Assembly (NCBI RefSeq): GCF_022829295.1
Contig: NZ_JAKSYH010000136.1
Span: 124,001-188,000, forward strand
Direction of reading: 5' to 3'
Source of the DNA: Methylobacterium sp. J-088
GTDB taxonomy: Bacteria; Pseudomonadota; Alphaproteobacteria; Rhizobiales; Beijerinckiaceae
Length of the DNA stretch: 64,000 nt
In this document: positions 9,647-16,926 of the stretch, in pieces
Numbering within the stretch: position 1 is the first letter of the stretch
Layout: every line of letters starts with the position of its first letter
Position numbers and translations under genes: made by a program
Notes under the pieces: generated by a model
Told to the model about the DNA's origin: nothing
The model's database searches: none
Seen by the model: only the letters and a program-made list of their open reading frames with translations

Positions 9647-10411
9647 ATGGCGGATCTGTTGGACCTGACCGGCCAGCACGTGCTGGTGACCGGGGCCTCC
9701 AGCGGGCTCGGCCGTCACTTCGCCGGGACGTTGGCCGGCGCCGGAGCGCGGCTGACGCTGTGCGCGCGCCGGGCCGATGCCCTTGCGGACACGGTCGCCG
9801 CCGTGACGGCGGCGGGCGGGGACGCCCATGCCGTCGTCATGGACGTGACCGATCGCGCCAGCGTCGAGCAGGCGCTGGACGAGGCCGAGGATCGGTTCGG
9901 GCCGATCCGGGTGCTGATCAACAATGCCGGCGTCACTGCGACCAAGCCCGCCCTCGACCTCGACGAGGCGGAGTGGGACGCGGTGCTCGACACGAACCTG
10001 AAGGGCGTCTGGCTGGTGGCTCAAGCCACGGGAAAGCGCATGGTCCGGCACGGCGGCGGCAGCATCGTCAATATCGCGTCGATCTTGGGCCTGCGCGTGA
10101 CCGGCGGCCTCGCGCCCTATGCCGCCTCGAAAGCCGGTGTCGTCCAGCTCACCAAGAGCCTCGCCCTCGAATGGGCGCGCTATGGGATCCGGGTCAACGC
10201 CCTGGCGCCCGGCTACATCAAGACCGAACTCAACGATGCCTTCTTCGACTCCGAGCCCGGAAAGGCGCTGATCAAGCGCGTGCCGCAGCGCCGGCTCGGC
10301 GAACCGGCCGAGCTCGATGGGCCGCTCCTGCTGCTGGCCTCCGCGGCCGGCGCCTACATGACCGGCAGCGTCCTCGCGGTCGACGGCGGCCATCTCGTCT
10401 CGGGCCTGTAG
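9647..10411 (+). CDS. Short-chain dehydrogenase/reductase (possibly LvaD-like)
   Basis: A classical 254-residue SDR. It has the nucleotide-binding TGASSGLG near residue 16, NNAG near residue 90, the active-site triad Ser (IASILG), Tyr and Lys (YAASKAG), and the ending AVDGGHL. Classical SDRs reduce or oxidise keto/hydroxy groups using NAD(P)H. In this operon the likely substrate is a 4-keto or 3-hydroxyacyl-CoA; in the Lva pathway the equivalent enzyme reduces levulinyl-CoA to 4-hydroxyvaleryl-CoA. Sequence alone cannot separate this from a 3-ketoacyl reductase or gluconate-5-dehydrogenase-like enzyme. The start codon lies one base after the thiolase stop codon. Confidence 0.88.
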   Translation: MADLLDLTGQHVLVTGASSGLGRHFAGTLAGAGARLTLCARRADALADTVAAVTAAGGDAHAVVMDVTDRASVEQALDEAEDRFGPIRVLINNAGVTATKPALDLDEAEWDAVLDTNLKGVWLVAQATGKRMVRHGGGSIVNIASILGLRVTGGLAPYAASKAGVVQLTKSLALEWARYGIRVNALAPGYIKTELNDAFFDSEPGKALIKRVPQRRLGEPAELDGPLLLLASAAGAYMTGSVLAVDGGHLVSGL

Positions 10412-10414
10412 CGG

Positions 10415-11425
10415 ATGGATCAGGAGCGACTGCGCGCCTGGATCGCCGGGCATCTCGGATGCCCGGATCTCGTCATCGAGGAGACACGGCCGCTCGGCGG
10501 CGGTTCGATCCAGGAGAATCGCCTCGTCCGCTGCCAACTCTCCGGGGAGACGCGGGCCTTCGTGCTGCGCATGGATGCGCCCGCCACGATCGCGTCGAGC
10601 CGATCCCGCGCCGAGGAGTTCCGTGTTCTGGAGACGGTTTGGGCTGCCGGCGTGCGCGTGCCCGAGCCTGTCGGCTTCTGCGACGACCCGGCGGTGATCG
10701 GTGGGCCGTTCGCGCTGATGGGGCTCGTCGAGGGCGTCGGGCTCGGGCCGCGTATCGCCAAGGACCTGACCCTCGGTGGCGACCGTGAGCATCTGACGGA
10801 AGCCCTGGGCCGTGAACTCGCGCGGATCCACGCAGCCGTCGATCCCGGGGCGCTGCCCGCATCGCTGGCCTTTCTGGGTGCGCCGGACCCGGACCCGGCG
10901 CGGGCCGAGATCGCCCGGCTGCGCGCCAGCCTCGACGGGATCGGTGCCCGCCGCCCGGCGATCGAGTGGGGTCTGCGCTGGGGCGAGCTTCGCGCGCCCC
11001 CATGCCCGGCGCCGACCCTCGTGCATCGGGATTTCCGAACCGGCAACTACATGGTCGACGCCGACGGTCTCACGGCCGTGCTGGATTGGGAATTTGCCGG
11101 TTGGGGCGATCCGGCACAGGATCTCGGCTGGTTCTGCGCCGGCTGCTGGCGCTTTGGCCGACCCGAATTGGAGGCCGGCGGCATCGGCTCGCGCGCAGCG
11201 TTCTATCGGGGTTACGCGGAGGCGGGCGGACGGGCGATCGACCCCGCGAGCGTGGCCTATTGGGAGGTGCTGGCGCATCTGCGCTGGGCGGTGATCGCCC
11301 TGGAGCAGGGCGCCCGCCACGTCTCCGGCCGCGAGTTCTCCCTCGAACTGGCCCTGACCGGCCGGATGGTGCCCGAGCTCGAACGGGCGATCCTGCGGGC
11401 GACGGCCCCGGCGGCGTGGCAATGA
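10415..11425 (+). CDS. APH-family kinase, probable 4-hydroxyacyl-CoA kinase (LvaA/ACAD11-kinase-like)
   Basis: A 336-residue aminoglycoside-phosphotransferase-fold kinase. The catalytic loop reads HRDFRTGN (His204, Asp206, Asn211) and the metal-binding loop VLDWEFAGWGDPAQDLGW (Asp224), so the active site is intact. Homologues fused to or next to acyl-CoA dehydrogenases (human ACAD10/11, P. putida LvaA) phosphorylate the 4-hydroxyl of acyl-CoAs. Here it sits in the same operon as such a dehydrogenase and overlaps, ATGA-fashion, the DUF6285 gene that corresponds to LvaB. An antibiotic-resistance function is unlikely given this context. Its exact chain-length preference is unknown. Confidence 0.85.
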   Translation: MDQERLRAWIAGHLGCPDLVIEETRPLGGGSIQENRLVRCQLSGETRAFVLRMDAPATIASSRSRAEEFRVLETVWAAGVRVPEPVGFCDDPAVIGGPFALMGLVEGVGLGPRIAKDLTLGGDREHLTEALGRELARIHAAVDPGALPASLAFLGAPDPDPARAEIARLRASLDGIGARRPAIEWGLRWGELRAPPCPAPTLVHRDFRTGNYMVDADGLTAVLDWEFAGWGDPAQDLGWFCAGCWRFGRPELEAGGIGSRAAFYRGYAEAGGRAIDPASVAYWEVLAHLRWAVIALEQGARHVSGREFSLELALTGRMVPELERAILRATAPAAWQ

Positions 11426-11751
11426 GCATGCGGGATGATCCCTCCGGCGCTGCCCTCCTGGACGCCGCGCGTCGGGCCCTGACCGAGGAGGTGGTGCCCG
11501 GCCTCACCGGCCGCCCCCGTTACGTCGCCCTGATGGTGGCCAACGCGATCGGCATCGCGTCCCGCGAGATTGCCGAGGCCGACCGCCTGTCGGCGACCGG
11601 CGCGGATCTCCTGGCCGGCGAGCCGGTCGAGACGCTGGTCGCCGCGATCCGGGCTGGCGCGCGCGATGCCGATCCGGACCTGCATGCGGCTCTTGAGGCA
11701 GTTGCGGCGGTGTCAGCGCAGGTCTGGAAGCCCGGCGCGTCGGGCGGGTGA
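11422..11751 (+). CDS. DUF6285 small protein (LvaB-like kinase partner)
   Basis: A 109-residue helical protein with no signal peptide. It shows LLDAARRALTEEVVPGLTGRPRY followed by VALMVANAIGIASREI, typical as I recall it of the DUF6285 family. Such proteins are encoded beside APH-type kinases linked to acyl-CoA dehydrogenases; in P. putida the small LvaB protein is needed with LvaA to phosphorylate 4-hydroxyvaleryl-CoA. The ATG overlaps the kinase stop codon by four bases, implying coupled, stoichiometric synthesis. It is the last gene of the operon, and the convergent acyl-CoA ligase ends 34 bases away. The match to LvaB is by family and position, not by alignment. Confidence 0.8.
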   Translation: MSMRDDPSGAALLDAARRALTEEVVPGLTGRPRYVALMVANAIGIASREIAEADRLSATGADLLAGEPVETLVAAIRAGARDADPDLHAALEAVAAVSAQVWKPGASGG

Positions 11752-11785
11752 GCCTCACCTGGAGGGGCGGCTCTTTCGCGGGTTC

Positions 11786-13438
11786 CTACAATTCACGCGC
11801 GCGGTCCCGTAGCACGAACTTCTGGATCTTCCCCGTGGAGGTCTTCGGCAGCGGGCCGAACAGCACGGTCTTCGGCACCTTGAAGCGCGCCATCCGCTCC
11901 CGGCAGAAAGCAATCAGCTCCTGATCCGATGGCGGCTCCGCGCCGGGCTTCACCTCCAGGAACGCGCAAGGGCTCTCGCCCCAGGTCGGATCGGGCCGCG
12001 CCACCACGGCGGCCAGCATCACCGCGGGATGGCGCATCAGCACCTCCTCTATTTCAAGGCTGGAAATGTTCTCGCCGCCCGAGATGATGATGTCCTTGGC
12101 TCGGTCCTTGATCTCGACCGACCCGTCCGGATGCCAGACCGCAAGGTCGCCGGTCCGGTACCAGCCTCCGGCCAGCGCCTGCGCGGTGGCAGCGGCATTG
12201 CCGAGATAGCCCTTCATCACGGTGTTTCCGCGGAGCCGGATCTCGCCGACGGTCGTACCGTCTTGCGGCACCAGCCGGTCGGTCGCGGGATCCACCACCG
12301 CGGCGGCATCGAGGGTCGCGAGTGGCACGCCCTGCCGCGCCATGCGGCCGTAGCGTTCGGCATCGGTCAGGTCCGCCCAGTCGGGCTGCGCGAGGCAGAC
12401 GGTGGCGGGGCCGTAGCTTTCGGTCGCGCCATACAGGTGCAGCACCTGGAAGCCCAGTTCCTCCATGGTGCGGATGATCGTCGAGGACGGGGCCGCACCG
12501 CCCACCGCGCACCGTACCCGCTGCGGGAAGGCGATGCGCTCCGAGGCTGGCGCATGGGCGATCATGGAGAGCACGATCGGCGCGCCGCAGAGATGCGTGA
12601 CGCCATGCGCCGCGATCAGCTGGAAGATCGCCGCCGGCTCGACCTTGCGCAGGCAGATCTGGGTCGCGCAGGCGGCGACGCTCGCCCAGGGGTAAGACCA
12701 GCCGCTGCAATGGAACATCGGCAGCGTCCAGAGATACACACTCTCGGCGGTGAGCCCGAAGGTGACGGCGTTGCCGAGCGCCTGAAGATAAGCGCCGCGA
12801 TGGCTGTAGACCGCGCCCTTCGGATCCCCGGTCGTACCGGAGGTGTAGAGCAGGCAGAGCGACTGCCACTCGTCGGCGGGGCCCGCCCAGGCGTAATCCG
12901 GATCGCCTTCATCGAGCAGCGCTTCGTAGGGAAGGGCGCCGACGATATCGGCCTTGCCGATCGTCACCACCAGCACGGGCCGCCCAAGTTCCGCAAGGGC
13001 GCGCCCGGCCAGGGCTGCAAATTCGGCTTCGACGATCAGCGCGCGGGCGCCGCCATGCGCCAGGGAGAACGCGATGGTCGCGGGGTCGAGGCGCGTGTTC
13101 AACGGATTGAGGACGGCACCGAGCATCGGGACGGCGAAATGGGCCTCGATCATCTCCGGGACGTTCGGGGCCAGGATCGCCACGGTGTCGAGGCGCGCGA
13201 CGCCATGGGCCGCGAGACCGGAGGCGAGGCGGCGGCAGCGTGTATAGAGATCGCTGTAGGTGAGGTGCCGGTCGCCATCGATCACCGCGATCCGGGCCCC
13301 GGCGGCCGAGGCTGCGCGCGCCAGGAGGCTCACCGGCGTCAGCGGCACGTGATTGGCCGGATTCCGGTCGAGATCGATCTCGAACGGATGGCGGCCGGAA
13401 CCGCCGGACGGCGCAGGGTGCGGATCGATCTCCGTCAT
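11786..13438 (-). CDS. AMP-forming acyl-CoA synthetase (possibly LvaE-like)
   Basis: This enzyme activates a carboxylic acid to its CoA thioester via an acyl-adenylate. The 550-residue product has the phosphate-binding loop LLYTSGTTGDPKGAVYSHR, the ATP motif YGATESYGP, the hinge YRTGDLAVWHPDGSVEIKDR and the catalytic lysine region LPKTSTGKIQKF. The ATG at 13438 is chosen because upstream frame is not conserved-looking; the frame opens at 13567. The gene converges on the kinase/DUF6285 end of the operon and could supply its CoA substrate, as LvaE does for levulinate. The overall sequence resembles medium-chain and methylmercaptopropionate ligases, so the acid cannot be named. Confidence 0.92.
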   Translation of the reverse strand: MTEIDPHPAPSGGSGRHPFEIDLDRNPANHVPLTPVSLLARAASAAGARIAVIDGDRHLTYSDLYTRCRRLASGLAAHGVARLDTVAILAPNVPEMIEAHFAVPMLGAVLNPLNTRLDPATIAFSLAHGGARALIVEAEFAALAGRALAELGRPVLVVTIGKADIVGALPYEALLDEGDPDYAWAGPADEWQSLCLLYTSGTTGDPKGAVYSHRGAYLQALGNAVTFGLTAESVYLWTLPMFHCSGWSYPWASVAACATQICLRKVEPAAIFQLIAAHGVTHLCGAPIVLSMIAHAPASERIAFPQRVRCAVGGAAPSSTIIRTMEELGFQVLHLYGATESYGPATVCLAQPDWADLTDAERYGRMARQGVPLATLDAAAVVDPATDRLVPQDGTTVGEIRLRGNTVMKGYLGNAAATAQALAGGWYRTGDLAVWHPDGSVEIKDRAKDIIISGGENISSLEIEEVLMRHPAVMLAAVVARPDPTWGESPCAFLEVKPGAEPPSDQELIAFCRERMARFKVPKTVLFGPLPKTSTGKIQKFVLRDRAREL

Positions 13439-13644
13439 GATTTTGCCTTCTGACCGGGCGGCGGGCGTGGCGTTCGCTCCGCGATGGGATGATTTCCCGC
13501 CGGTTCCTGCTGTCAATCGCTGATCCGCACTGGGCCGGTGCCGCAGCCGGCTTCTGTCACGACGCATGGTTGACGGCGCGTCGGCCGTGGCGGATGCCCA
13601 TATTCTGGACTCGGCCGATCCGGGCCGGCGGAGGGACGGTGACC

Positions 13645-14184
13645 GTGGGGAACGACAACCTGCCGATGGTGCCCGTTCAGGCGGGACGGGCTATGGCCGA
13701 GGGCAGCGTGGCGCGGGCGCGCGAGGCCTATGAGCGCTTTGCCGAAGCCGGCGAGATGGCGCTCAACGCCTTCGAGACGTCGATGTCCGAAACCTTCCAG
13801 GGCTGGCGCTCCGTGATGGGGTCCAGCCGCGAGACCGCCCACCAGTTGAGCGAGAGCAACGTGGCCGGAGCCCGCAGGATGCGCGAGCAATGGGAGGCCG
13901 CGGGGGCGCGGCTCTACAATGCGTTCGAGGACAACGCCGCCCATACGCTGGCGGCGATGCGCGAGATCGGGCACCGTGTCTTGGTCGCCTCGGACACGAA
14001 CATCTGCGCCAACCTGGATTTCGCCGAGCGCATCGCACAGGCCGCCGATGCCCGGGAGGTCGCTTCCCTCAACGTCACCTTCCTGCAGGAACAGGCGCGC
14101 CGGCTCACCGACCAGATAGTCGATCTGCATCAGACCACGAGCCGGCTCGCCCGCGAGGCGGCCGTGCGCACCGAAACGCCGTGA
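13645..14184 (+). CDS. Phasin family protein
   Basis: Phasins coat polyhydroxyalkanoate granules and limit their size. The product is 179 residues, rich in Ala, Glu, Arg and Met, and almost entirely amphipathic helix (RAREAYERFAEAGEMALNAFE; later AREVASLNVTFLQEQARRLTDQ), which matches the Phasin_2 pattern. I start it at the GTG at 13645 because GGAGGG (13630-13635) sits nine bases upstream. The GTG at 13639 and an ATG at 13666 are alternatives. It is separated by about 200 bases from the divergent ligase gene and is followed directly by a hydrolase gene. PHA storage fits the genus and the neighbouring acyl-CoA genes. Confidence 0.82.
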   Translation: MGNDNLPMVPVQAGRAMAEGSVARAREAYERFAEAGEMALNAFETSMSETFQGWRSVMGSSRETAHQLSESNVAGARRMREQWEAAGARLYNAFEDNAAHTLAAMREIGHRVLVASDTNICANLDFAERIAQAADAREVASLNVTFLQEQARRLTDQIVDLHQTTSRLAREAAVRTETP

Positions 14185-14192
14185 CCGTCGAC

Positions 14193-15131
14193 ATGGCCGC
14201 CCTGACGGCCTCGATGCCGCGGCTCGACGATCTCTGCCGCGCCGACGTCCCGTTCCGGACCGGCGACTTCCTCGCCTACGCGCCGCACGACTTCCACCGC
14301 ATCGCCTACGTCGAGTGGGGCGATCCGGACTCTCCGCACGTGGTCGTCTGCGTGCACGGCCTGAGCCGCCAGGGCCGGGATTTCGATCCGCTGGGCTATC
14401 TCCTGGCCAAGATGGGCTACCGCGTGATCTGCCCGGACCTCCCGGGGCGCGGCCTGAGCGGATGGCTCAAGGACCCGGAACTCTACGGCCTGCCGCAATA
14501 CGCCGCCGACATGGCGTCGCTCATCGCGCATCTGCGGATCCCGGGTAAGATCGATTGGGTCGGCACGTCGCTGGGTGGGCTGACCGGCATGGTCCTGGCC
14601 GCCGCGGCCAACACGCCGATCCGCCGGATGGTGATCAACGACATCGGCCCATTCCTGCCCTGGGCACCGATCCGCCATATCGGCTCACGCCTGCGCGATG
14701 CGCCGCGCCTGCACCACAACCTCGCTTCGGGGGAGTCGCGCTTGCGCACCGTGCTCGCGGCATTCGGGCCGCTGACCGACGAGCAATGGCGGCACATCGC
14801 CAAGCACAGCTTCTTCCCAGAACCGAACGGCGGCTGGCGACCGCATTACGACCCCGGCATCGGCGACGCCTTCCGGCCGGGGCGTGTCTACAGCGTCAGC
14901 ATGTGGCGCGACTGGGACGCGATCCGGTGCCCGGTCCTGCTGCTGCGCGGCGAGCACTCGGAACTACTCCTCGCCTCCACGGCTGACGAGATGACGCGGC
15001 GCGGACCGCTGACGGAGCGCGTCGAGATACCGGATTGCGGCCATGCCCCCGCGCTCCTGGACGACCAACAACTCTCGATTGTAATACGCTGGCTGGGGCC
15101 ACCGCCGCGCGGGGAGAGGCCGCGCAGCTAA
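14193..15131 (+). CDS. Alpha/beta hydrolase
   Basis: A 312-residue esterase/lipase-type hydrolase. It has the oxyanion strand CVHGLSRQGRDFD, the nucleophile elbow GTSLGG with the Ser in the middle, and the catalytic His in DCGHAPAL near the C-terminus. No signal peptide is present, so it is cytoplasmic. A GTG at 14181 overlapping the phasin stop codon is an alternative start four codons earlier. The tight link to the phasin gene suggests a thioesterase or PHA-related role, but homologues include many unrelated esterases, so the substrate is open. Confidence 0.85.
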   Translation: MAALTASMPRLDDLCRADVPFRTGDFLAYAPHDFHRIAYVEWGDPDSPHVVVCVHGLSRQGRDFDPLGYLLAKMGYRVICPDLPGRGLSGWLKDPELYGLPQYAADMASLIAHLRIPGKIDWVGTSLGGLTGMVLAAAANTPIRRMVINDIGPFLPWAPIRHIGSRLRDAPRLHHNLASGESRLRTVLAAFGPLTDEQWRHIAKHSFFPEPNGGWRPHYDPGIGDAFRPGRVYSVSMWRDWDAIRCPVLLLRGEHSELLLASTADEMTRRGPLTERVEIPDCGHAPALLDDQQLSIVIRWLGPPPRGERPRS

Positions 15132-15502
15132 GTTGCCGCGGATGCCGCCGAGTCGCGCGATTCGATAGTCGCTGTTCTACACGTGCCGATTAAGAGCGCC
15201 CGTATCCCGCATCCGCGCAAATATTTCATACGCAGGTTCCACGTAGTTTCATCGGTGTTCAATAAGTCGAACTGCTCATGTCTGCAGGATCGCGCGCGGT
15301 CGGCGCTGAGGTCGGGCGATCATTTTTGGTATCTTAGATGTCGCGAGCGTGACCTTTCGTTGCACACCGGACTTGGCTATGGCATCTACTGCGCGCAGGC
15401 TAGAATCTGTGGTCTGCGATCACGCAGCACTGAGTTGTAGTCGGCGGCTCGGGTTGCGGTTGCGCACACCCGCCAACTAGAGACGACGTTCGGACACCCA
15501 AG
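15132..15502. other. Long intergenic region, no gene recognised
   Basis: These 371 bases are clearly lower in GC than the surrounding genes and contain stops in all frames except an 85-codon frame at 15183-15440, whose composition is unlike the neighbours and whose product matches nothing I know. The region probably holds the promoter of the downstream XRE gene. I saw no convincing hairpin or -35/-10 pair. Confidence 0.5.
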
Positions 15503-15946
15503 ATGCCCAAGCCCAGCCCCAAGCCGAAGCAGACAACGGCGATCGATCATGGTGTCGGCAGCCGCATCGCGTTCCTGCGTGCGGCGAACGGCCTGAGCCA
15601 ATCGGCGCTGGCCAGCGCCCTTGGGGTGAGCTTCCAGCAGGTCCAGAAGTACGAGACCGGCAAGAATCGCGTCGGGGCGGGCCGTCTACAAGCGATCGCC
15701 GAGCGGCTCGGCGTCCCGGTTTCGAGCTTCTTCGAGCCTGAGCCAGAGAGCGCAACTGGGAATGGACCGTCGCTGCTGCGTGTCAGCGGGGCCGTCGAAC
15801 TTCTCCGCGCCTACAACCAGATCGCCGACGATCAGATGCGCCGCGATGTTCTCAGCCTCGTGAAGTCGGCTGCGCGTATCGGCCAGGGCCGCACGGCTCC
15901 CGCGGCGGAGCAGGTGGCGGTTTGCGACGCGCTGCCGAGCGCCTGA
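15503..15946 (+). CDS. XRE-family transcriptional regulator
   Basis: A 147-residue DNA-binding protein. The N-terminal half holds a Cro/cI helix-turn-helix (RIAFLRAANGLSQSALASALGVSFQQVQKYETGKNR). The C-terminal half (LLRAYNQIADDQMRRDVLSLVKSAAR) is the helical tail common in alphaproteobacterial single-domain XRE regulators. Such proteins are abundant in this group and most have no known target. It has a long upstream gap and is followed 40 bases later by a cupin gene on the same strand, which it may control. Confidence 0.85.
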   Translation: MPKPSPKPKQTTAIDHGVGSRIAFLRAANGLSQSALASALGVSFQQVQKYETGKNRVGAGRLQAIAERLGVPVSSFFEPEPESATGNGPSLLRVSGAVELLRAYNQIADDQMRRDVLSLVKSAARIGQGRTAPAAEQVAVCDALPSA

Positions 15947-15986
15947 AACCGGTCGCCATCTGTTGACGGCGCGACTGCAACGGGCA

Positions 15987-16364
15987 ATGCCCGAGGCAGG
16001 AACCGCAACGGGGCGATCTCGCGTGCTGCCGGCAGACATCGTCCATCTGCTCGCCGACCTGCCGTCCAGCGGGACGGACGAAGACGTGTCCGTGCTGCTG
16101 ACGGCCCCTGGATTGCGGGTGGAGCGCATCGTATCGACCGGGCAGGCGAATCCGCCTGGCTTTCACTACGATCAGCCCCACGCCGAATGGGTTGTCGTGC
16201 TGGCCGGTTCGGCCGACCTGCGGCTTGCCGACGAGGCCGCATCCAGGCGGCTTGATGCTGGCGATGCGGTACTGATCGCGCCGCGCCGGCGCCATCGGAT
16301 CGATCGGACGGATTCGCCGACCGTGTGGCTGGCGATCCATTTCGGCCCCCAGCTCACAGTTTAA
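15987..16364 (+). CDS. Cupin domain protein
   Basis: A 125-residue single-domain cupin. It has PGFHYDQPHAEWVVVLAGSA followed by RLDAGDAVLIAPRRRHRI, the two cupin motifs, with His and Glu residues in motif 1 and His in motif 2 that could bind a metal. The ATG at 15987 is preferred; a TTG at 15963 would add eight residues. Cupins of this size range from sugar isomerases to sensors, so no reaction is assigned. The stop lies four bases from the convergent rsmD stop. Confidence 0.8.
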   Translation: MPEAGTATGRSRVLPADIVHLLADLPSSGTDEDVSVLLTAPGLRVERIVSTGQANPPGFHYDQPHAEWVVVLAGSADLRLADEAASRRLDAGDAVLIAPRRRHRIDRTDSPTVWLAIHFGPQLTV

Positions 16365-16368
16365 GGCG

Positions 16369-16926
16369 TCAGGGTTCGTACTGCGCGAGCGTGACCGCCG
16401 TGTCGCCGTAGACGCGCCGCTCGTGCTCGGTGAATCCGTCCGGCCAGGCGAGCCGCACGGTCTCGGCTTCCTCCACCACCACGAGTGCGCCTGGCGCCAG
16501 CCAGCTGCCGGTCGCCGCGCTCACCAGGGCCCGGGGCGCGAGATCGCGGCCATAGGGCGGGTCGCAGAAGACGAGCGAGAACAGTCCTGCTGTCCCGGCG
16601 GGGCCGAGCTTGGTCGCGTCGCGTCGGAAGAGACGCGTCACGCCCTCGGCGTTGAGGGCCTCGATGTTCGATCGGATCACGCCACGCGCCTCCGTCCCGT
16701 CATCGACGAGGAGCGCGTAGGCCGCGCCGCGTGACAACGCCTCGAAGGCGAGCGCGCCGGTTCCGGCGAACAGATCGAGCACCCGGGCACCCGTGACAGC
16801 CTCGTCGTAGGCATGCGTCAGGACATTGAAGAGCGCCTCCCGCAGGCGATCCGAGGTCGGCCGGATGGCCTCGGTGCTCGGAGCTGCGAGACGTCGGCCG
16901 CGCCAGGCGCCGCCGACGATCCTCAT
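16369..16926 (-). CDS. rsmD: 16S rRNA (guanine(966)-N(2))-methyltransferase RsmD
   Basis: This enzyme methylates G966 of 16S rRNA in the small subunit using S-adenosylmethionine. The 185-residue protein begins MRIVGGAWRGRRL, contains the SAM-binding motif DLFAGTGALAFEALSRGA and the catalytic FCDPPY motif. Its ATG overlaps the stop codon of the upstream pseudouridine synthase gene by four bases (ATGA), so the two rRNA-modification genes are translated in series. Length and motifs are normal. Confidence 0.95.
   Translation of the reverse strand: MRIVGGAWRGRRLAAPSTEAIRPTSDRLREALFNVLTHAYDEAVTGARVLDLFAGTGALAFEALSRGAAYALLVDDGTEARGVIRSNIEALNAEGVTRLFRRDATKLGPAGTAGLFSLVFCDPPYGRDLAPRALVSAATGSWLAPGALVVVEEAETVRLAWPDGFTEHERRVYGDTAVTLAQYEP

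Noticed and set aside
10415..11425. APH-fold gene considered as an aminoglycoside-resistance determinant
   Set aside because: It is embedded in an acyl-CoA operon and overlaps a DUF6285 gene, the known context of acyl-CoA-linked kinases.
12029..13453. 474-codon plus-strand frame opposite the acyl-CoA ligase
   Set aside because: Antisense shadow of an unmistakable AMP-forming ligase; no family motifs in the product.
15183..15440. 85-codon frame in the gap before the XRE gene
   Set aside because: Codon use unlike the neighbours, no ribosome-binding site and no family likeness.
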